The position numbers and the translations under genes were made by a program. This document shows, piece by piece, positions 6,498 to 10,052 of a DNA stretch of 10,052 nucleotides. This DNA comes from Oceanococcus sp041619315. GTDB taxonomy: Bacteria > Pseudomonadota > Gammaproteobacteria > Nevskiales > Oceanococcaceae. The stretch's first letter is position 1. Each line of letters begins with the position of its first letter. The stretch lies in contig JBFKEC010000110.1 of NCBI GenBank assembly GCA_041619315.1, positions 1 to 10,052 on the forward strand. Reading direction: 5' to 3'. The notes beneath the pieces were generated by a model. That model had not been told where the DNA came from and searched no databases. It saw only the letters and a list, made by a program, of their open reading frames with translations.

Positions 6498-7564
6498 AAG
6501 TCGAAGCCTTGCTGTACGGGTCGGCCAGGGACCCGAAAAAGATCGGTGCGTCGCGCTGCGCTGGCTCGCGCCGACAGTCCGGCGCGCTTGCGCGCCAGAT
6601 CGAAGCGCTGGCGAATCAGGGTCGCATACGGTCCTTGCCCCGACATACGCTGAGCATAGTCGCTGTCGTAGGCTTTGCCACCCCGCATGTCACGAATCCG
6701 GTTCATGACCCGCTGGTGGCGATCCGGATAGTGTGTGGCCAGCCATTGCTCGAACAACGGATGCAGTTCGTAGGGCAGGCGCAGCATGACATAGCCAACT
6801 TCGCAGGCGCCGGCTTCGGCCACCGCGGCCACAATGGCCTCGATTTCGTCATCATTGATAAACGGAATAATCGGCGCGACCAGAACCCCGGTCGGGATGC
6901 CCGCTGCGCTGAGTTCGCGAATCATGCGCAGGCGCATGCCTGGGCTGGCAGTGCGTGGCTCCATTTGTCGTTTCAAAGTGTTGTTCAGGGTGGTCACGCT
7001 GACCATGACCTTGACCAGATCCTGGGCTGCCAGTTGGCCCAGCAAATCGATGTCGCGCAGCACGCCACTGCCTTTGGTGATGAGGCCGACCGGATGGCGG
7101 TATTCGACAAACACTTCGAGCAACTCGCGGGTCAGGCGCAATTGCCGTTCGACCGGTTGGTAGGCATCGGTGCTGCCGCCGATCACAATGGTTTCGGGTC
7201 GGTAGCCGGGTTTGTTGAAGGCATCGCGCAGAAGGTTTGCAGCATGTGGTTTGTGAAACAGCTGGGTTTCAAAATCCAGCCCCGGTGACAGGTCGCGGTA
7301 GGCGTGATCGGGTCGGGCGTAGCAATACACACAGCCGTGTTCGCAGCCCTGAATCGGGTTGATCGAGCGATTGAACGGCACGTCTGGCGACTGATTGCGG
7401 CTGATGATGCTGCGCGCGTTATCGACGAACAATTGGGTGGCCAGTGCCGGCGCCGGGTCGTCCTCACGCGGCCAGCCATCATCAAACGTTTCGCGCGTGG
7501 TCTGCGCAAAGCGTCCGGCCGGTTGGCTCTGCGCGCCGCGGGTTTTGTCGATGGGCTGTTGCAC
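6494..7564 (-). CDS. PA0069/SplB-type radical SAM protein
   Basis: The radical SAM [4Fe-4S] motif is CEHGCVYC (C74, C78, C81 from the chosen start), inside NPIQGCEHGCVYCYARPDH, followed by VIGGSTDAYQPVE and LITKGSG. This is the pattern of COG1533 (SplB, spore photoproduct lyase-related) and of the PA0069 family in gammaproteobacteria. The family's substrate is unknown; the photolyase name rests on distant similarity. The family usually begins with a KGRGA-x-S-x-P-x-GRF segment, here DKTRGAQSQPAGRF. I therefore chose GTG 7564 (356 residues). An ATG at 7648 would add 28 Arg-rich residues with rare codons and looks like spacer. Neither start has a clear Shine-Dalgarno. This is the first gene of a - strand operon, with 4-bp coupling to the RNase AM gene. 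The C-terminus is basic (LARKRAGLSARASAARR). Confidence 0.88.
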   Translation of the reverse strand: MQQPIDKTRGAQSQPAGRFAQTTRETFDDGWPREDDPAPALATQLFVDNARSIISRNQSPDVPFNRSINPIQGCEHGCVYCYARPDHAYRDLSPGLDFETQLFHKPHAANLLRDAFNKPGYRPETIVIGGSTDAYQPVERQLRLTRELLEVFVEYRHPVGLITKGSGVLRDIDLLGQLAAQDLVKVMVSVTTLNNTLKRQMEPRTASPGMRLRMIRELSAAGIPTGVLVAPIIPFINDDEIEAIVAAVAEAGACEVGYVMLRLPYELHPLFEQWLATHYPDRHQRVMNRIRDMRGGKAYDSDYAQRMSGQGPYATLIRQRFDLARKRAGLSARASAARRTDLFRVPGRPVQQGFDF

Positions 7565-7659
7565 ACCTGCCAGTTTAGTACGCCGCGCTGCGGGACACAG
7601 CCGTAACAGTGCGCGCGGCTTGATCCTGGCGGCGGGCGCGGGCACCATTCCGGCCCAAT

Positions 7660-7678
7660 GTCGCGCAACCTGCGCGAC
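7660..7678 (+). repeat. 8-bp perfect inverted repeat upstream of folA
   Basis: GTCGCGCA (7660-7667), a 3-base spacer ACC, then TGCGCGAC (7671-7678), an exact reverse complement. It ends 5 bases before the AGGA ribosome binding site and 17 bases before the folA ATG. It could be a protein-binding operator in DNA or a hairpin in the folA leader RNA. Arm 7671-7676 could alternatively pair with TGCGCA at 7691-7696, with one G-U pair, enclosing the ribosome binding site. Confidence 0.5.
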
Positions 7679-7683
7679 TCAGT

Positions 7684-7687
7684 AGGA
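7684..7687 (+). promoter_or_regulatory. folA ribosome binding site
   Basis: AGGA lies 8 bases before ATG 7696. It decides between that ATG and an in-frame GTG at 7690, which would leave only 2 bases of spacing. Confidence 0.7.
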
Positions 7688-7695
7688 ACGTGCGC

Positions 7696-8184
7696 ATGAT
7701 CACACTCGTCGTCGCTATGGCGGACAACGGCATCATCGGCAAAGACGGTGATCTGCCGTGGCATTTGCCGGATGATCTCAAGCATTTCAAAGCGGTCACG
7801 CTGGGCAAGCCTGTGATCATGGGGCGCAGAACCTGGGCCGAAGTCGGGCGCCCGTTGCCGGGCCGACGCAATATCGTGATTACCCGCCAGTCTGATTTTC
7901 AGGCCCCAGGTGCCGATGTGGTCAACAGCCTGCAGGCCGCACTGGAGCTGGTTGCAGATCAAAACGAGGTGATGGTGATCGGTGGCGGGCAGATCTATCG
8001 CGAAGCCATGCCGCTGGCAGATCAGATCTGGCGCACGCGGGTTCATGGCGACGTGGTTGGCGATACTCGATTCCCGGATACCGACTGGGATGTGTGGACA
8101 GTGGCTGAGTCCAGCGAGCATGCGGCCGATGAGCGTCATGCCTATGCCATGACCTTTGAGCGCCTGGTGCGCGCGCAGGGTTAA
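7696..8184 (+). CDS. folA: Dihydrofolate reductase
   Basis: A 162-residue enzyme of normal length, cytoplasmic. It reduces dihydrofolate to tetrahydrofolate with NADPH for thymidylate, purine and methionine synthesis. The N-terminal half aligns without gaps to E. coli FolA: L20-P21-W22, catalytic D27 in HLPDDL, F31, MGRRTW (42-47), GRPLPGR57 and the NADPH-binding VIGGG (94-98) with Y101. An R-T-R (113-115) carries the conserved Thr, and GDTRFP (122-127) is typical. None of these residues points to trimethoprim resistance, and nothing suggests a mobile dfr gene. The start is ATG 7696, set by the AGGA 8 bases upstream. The Rieske gene follows after 4 bp, so the two are probably co-transcribed. 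Confidence 0.97.
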   Translation: MITLVVAMADNGIIGKDGDLPWHLPDDLKHFKAVTLGKPVIMGRRTWAEVGRPLPGRRNIVITRQSDFQAPGADVVNSLQAALELVADQNEVMVIGGGQIYREAMPLADQIWRTRVHGDVVGDTRFPDTDWDVWTVAESSEHAADERHAYAMTFERLVRAQG

Positions 8185-8188
8185 GACC

Positions 8189-8548
8189 ATGCAGCAGCTT
8201 GTGCTGTGCACCCTGGAGGAACTGCCAGAGGATGCCAGCCTGCGGGTCGATTTTGCCCACGACAGCCATGCTCAGGGCATTGCCCTGATTCGCAAGGGCG
8301 ACGCGGTGCATGCCTATATCAACCGCTGTCCGCATCAGGATTTGCCGCTGGACTGGCAGCGCGGTCAGTTTCTTGATGAGCGCCGGCAACAGATCGTCTG
8401 CGCCATGCATGGCGCTGCGTTCCGGATCGAGGATGGGCAGTGTATGGCCGGGCCGTGCAAAGGCCGGCGTTTGCACGCACTCAAAACGCGCCTGCAGGAT
8501 GGCCAGGTGCTGGTGGATGCCGAGGATCTGGCAGCGTACAGCGATTGA
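8189..8548 (+). CDS. Small Rieske [2Fe-2S] domain protein
   Basis: A 119-residue single-domain protein. The cluster ligands are C47-P-H49 and C71-A-M-H74, the standard CxH and CxxH pairs, followed by the GxxFxxxxGxCxxGPC-type tail (C85, C90) seen in many small proteobacterial Rieske proteins. Family knowledge: stand-alone Rieske domains act as ferredoxins for oxygenases or as regulatory/assembly subunits; there is no oxygenase nearby to pair with. No signal peptide, so cytoplasmic. The start is ATG 8189, with AGGG 8 bases before it inside the end of folA; an upstream in-frame ATG at 8156 would overlap folA and lacks support. It is 4 bp after folA, so co-expressed. A functional link between the two is not known to me. 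Confidence 0.92.
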   Translation: MQQLVLCTLEELPEDASLRVDFAHDSHAQGIALIRKGDAVHAYINRCPHQDLPLDWQRGQFLDERRQQIVCAMHGAAFRIEDGQCMAGPCKGRRLHALKTRLQDGQVLVDAEDLAAYSD

Positions 8549-8552
8549 AGGC

Positions 8553-8577
8553 GCCGGGCGAGGCTGGCCCGCCCGGC
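8553..8577. terminator. GC hairpin between convergent Rieske and ettA genes
   Basis: GCCGGGCG (8553-8560) and CGCCCGGC (8570-8577) are exact reverse complements with a 9-base loop, filling most of the 36-bp gap between the two stop codons. There is no T-run on either strand, so it is not a canonical intrinsic terminator. Its position suggests a two-way transcription block or 3'-end stabiliser. Confidence 0.45.
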
Positions 8578-8584
8578 AGCCCGC

Positions 8585-10052
8585 TTAGCTGAGTTTGCGG
8601 TGACGCACTTTCTCGTCCGCGCCGGCTTCCTTGCCTTTGCGCTTGAGATGGTCGTCGGCGTAATCCTGATAGTTGCCTTCGTGGAAGATCACGCTGCCAT
8701 CATCTTCAACCGCCAGAATGTGCGTGGCGATGCGATCCAGGAACCAGCGATCATGCGAGATCACCATCACGCAGCCGGGATAGGCCAGCAGGGCTTCTTC
8801 CAGCGCGCGCAGGGTTTCCACGTCGAGGTCGTTGGTCGGTTCATCAAGCAGCAGCACGTTGCCGCCCGAGCGCAAAAGCTTGGCCAGGTGCACACGGTTG
8901 CGTTCACCGCCGGACAGTTCGCCAACGCGTTTCTGCTGATCCGAGCCCTTGAAGTTGAAGCGTCCGCAATAGGCGCGTGACTGCACCTCGTAATTGCCGA
9001 CCTTGATGATGTCCTGGCCTTCGGAAATTTCTTCCCAAACGGTCTTGTCGCCCGACAGGTCATCACGGCTCTGGTCGACATAAGCCACCTCGACCGTTTC
9101 GCCAACCCGGATTTCGCCCGAATCGGGTTGCTCCTGGCCGGTCAGCATGCGGAACAGGGTGGTTTTACCTGCGCCGTTATGACCGATGATGCCGACAATC
9201 GCGCCGCGCGGAATCTTGAAGCTGACATCCTTGTACAGCACCCGCTCGCCATAACTCTTGGTGACATTTTCGACTTCGTAAACCAGTTCACCCAAGCGCG
9301 GTCCGGGCGGGATATAGATCTCGCTGGTTTCGGAGCGGCGCTGGAATTCCTGTGACTGCATTTCCTCAAACGATTTGAGGCGAGCCTTGCTCTTGGACTG
9401 ACGGCCTTTGGGATTGGAGCGCACCCATTCGAGCTCTTCGGCCATGGCTTTCTGGCGCGCGGCTTCAGTTTTCTCTTCGCGGGCCAGACGTTGCTCCTTC
9501 TGCTCCAGCCAGGAGGAGTAGTTGCCTTCCCACGGAATGCCGTGGCCGCGATCCAGTTCCAGAATCCAGTTGGCGGCGTTGTCGAGGAAGTAACGATCAT
9601 GGGTGACCGCCACCACGGTGCCCTTGAAGTCGCACAGGAAGGATTCCAGCCAGGCCACGGAATTGGCGTCCAGATGGTTGGTCGGCTCGTCCAGCAGCAG
9701 CATGTCGGGCTCGGACAGCAGCAGGCGACATAACGCCACACGGCGCCGTTCACCACCGGACAGCTTGGTCACATCGGCATCCCACGGCGGCAGATTCAGC
9801 GCATGGGCAGCCTGATCGAGTTTGCGATCCAGTTCCCAGCCGTCGACCGCTTCGATTTTGTCCTGCAATTCACCTTGCTCGGCCATCAGCGCTTCGAAAT
9901 CGGCGTCCGGATCAGCCATGGCGTTGCTGACCTCGTCAAAGCGGGTCAGCAGGTTCTTGATGCTGGCGACGCCTTCCTCGACGTTGCCGCGCACATCCTT
10001 TTCAGGATCAAGTTGTGGTTCCTGGCGCAGGTAGCCGATGTTCAGTCCGGGC
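8585..10052 (-). CDS. ettA: EttA, ABC-F translational throttle ATPase (N-terminus beyond window)
   Basis: The frame is open to the right edge, with PGLNIGYLRQEPQLDPEKD as its first visible residues, and stops at TAA 8587-8585. About 489 residues are visible, so perhaps 65-70 are missing, including the first Walker A. Seen in order: the EttA arm helices (EEGVASIKNLL to AAHALNLPPWDA), signature LSGGERRRV, Walker B LLLDEPTNHLD, the linker EWVRSNPKGRQSKSKARL that contacts tRNA/rRNA, the second Walker A GHNGAGKTT, signature LSGGERNRV, Walker B LLLDEPTNDLD and switch His in VISHDRWFLDRIATHIL. Family knowledge: EttA binds the ribosomal E site and gates the first elongation step according to the ADP/ATP ratio. 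The second Walker A has His where I recall Pro in E. coli EttA. It converges on the Rieske gene. Confidence 0.96.
   Translation of the reverse strand, partial: PGLNIGYLRQEPQLDPEKDVRGNVEEGVASIKNLLTRFDEVSNAMADPDADFEALMAEQGELQDKIEAVDGWELDRKLDQAAHALNLPPWDADVTKLSGGERRRVALCRLLLSEPDMLLLDEPTNHLDANSVAWLESFLCDFKGTVVAVTHDRYFLDNAANWILELDRGHGIPWEGNYSSWLEQKEQRLAREEKTEAARQKAMAEELEWVRSNPKGRQSKSKARLKSFEEMQSQEFQRRSETSEIYIPPGPRLGELVYEVENVTKSYGERVLYKDVSFKIPRGAIVGIIGHNGAGKTTLFRMLTGQEQPDSGEIRVGETVEVAYVDQSRDDLSGDKTVWEEISEGQDIIKVGNYEVQSRAYCGRFNFKGSDQQKRVGELSGGERNRVHLAKLLRSGGNVLLLDEPTNDLDVETLRALEEALLAYPGCVMVISHDRWFLDRIATHILAVEDDGSVIFHEGNYQDYADDHLKRKGKEAGADEKVRHRKLS

Larger units (their letters stand above)
7565..7695. 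promoter_or_regulatory. Divergent intergenic region between the radical SAM operon and folA
   Basis: This 131-bp spacer should hold promoters for both directions. I see no convincing -35/-10 pair; candidates such as TTGATC (7620-7625) with CACCAT 17 bases later are weak, which is common in GC-rich genomes. On the - strand TACTAA lies close before the chosen GTG. The clearest structure is the inverted repeat at 7660-7678. Confidence 0.45.

Noticed and set aside
5640..6653. 337-residue + strand frame opposite the RNase AM gene
   Set aside because: It runs across the junction of two well-recognised - strand genes and has no recognisable domain.
7565..7648. N-terminal extension of the radical SAM protein from ATG 7648
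   Set aside because: The 28 residues are Arg/Pro-rich with rare codons (AGG, TTA, CGG) and precede the usual family N-terminus; treated as spacer, though not excluded.
7183..8211. 342-residue - strand frame across the folA spacer and folA
   Set aside because: It covers the divergent spacer and the antisense of folA, and its end is a frame-shifted shadow of the radical SAM gene; no domain seen.
1..10052. Defence island, CRISPR, phage or transposon content
   Set aside because: No spaced repeats, integrase, transposase or toxin-antitoxin-like genes are visible; every stretch over 150 bases is explained by housekeeping or metabolic genes.

Overview
The window is GC-rich and densely coded, with short spacers and many start/stop overlaps. 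It reads as ordinary chromosome from a gammaproteobacterium. EttA, an RNase AM (YciV)-type PHP protein, a PA0069-type radical SAM protein and a FolA that aligns residue for residue with E. coli FolA at its N-terminus support this. A wax ester synthase/DGAT next to a PHA-synthase-like hydrolase would suit a lipid-storing, possibly marine or hydrocarbon-using lineage. That last point is inference, and I cannot name a genus.

Region 1 (1-5273, + strand) is a lipid/ester and cell-envelope block. It opens with the C-terminus of a wax ester synthase/diacylglycerol acyltransferase. An 11-bp overlap leads to a PhaC-like alpha/beta hydrolase with a cysteine nucleophile. A 4-bp ATGA overlap then leads to an 820-residue lipoprotein that joins a CehA-like PHP metallohydrolase to a C-terminal part with sialidase-type Asp-boxes. 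The three genes look translationally coupled. After a hairpin comes a second lipoprotein, an alpha/beta hydrolase with a GHSLSG elbow.

Region 2 (5290-7564, - strand) is a tight three-gene operon. In transcription order it encodes a PA0069/SplB-type radical SAM protein, an RNase AM-like PHP protein (TTG start, TTGA overlap) and an alkyltransferase-like protein whose acceptor cysteine is tryptophan (ATGA overlap). The theme may be nucleic-acid damage and RNA/nucleotide processing, but co-function is inferred only from the overlaps.

Region 3 (7565-8548, + strand) begins with a 131-bp divergent spacer holding an 8-bp perfect inverted repeat just before the folA ribosome binding site. It continues with folA (dihydrofolate reductase) and, 4 bp later, a small Rieske [2Fe-2S] protein.

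Region 4 (8553-10052) holds a GC hairpin between convergent genes and then ettA on the - strand, whose N-terminus lies beyond the right edge.

I saw no tRNA, rRNA, CRISPR array, insertion sequence or phage gene. The most unusual items are the PHP plus Asp-box lipoprotein coupled to storage-lipid-type enzymes, the radical SAM / RNase AM / ATL operon, and the possible switching hairpins at the folA start. None is shown to be a new defence or mobile system.
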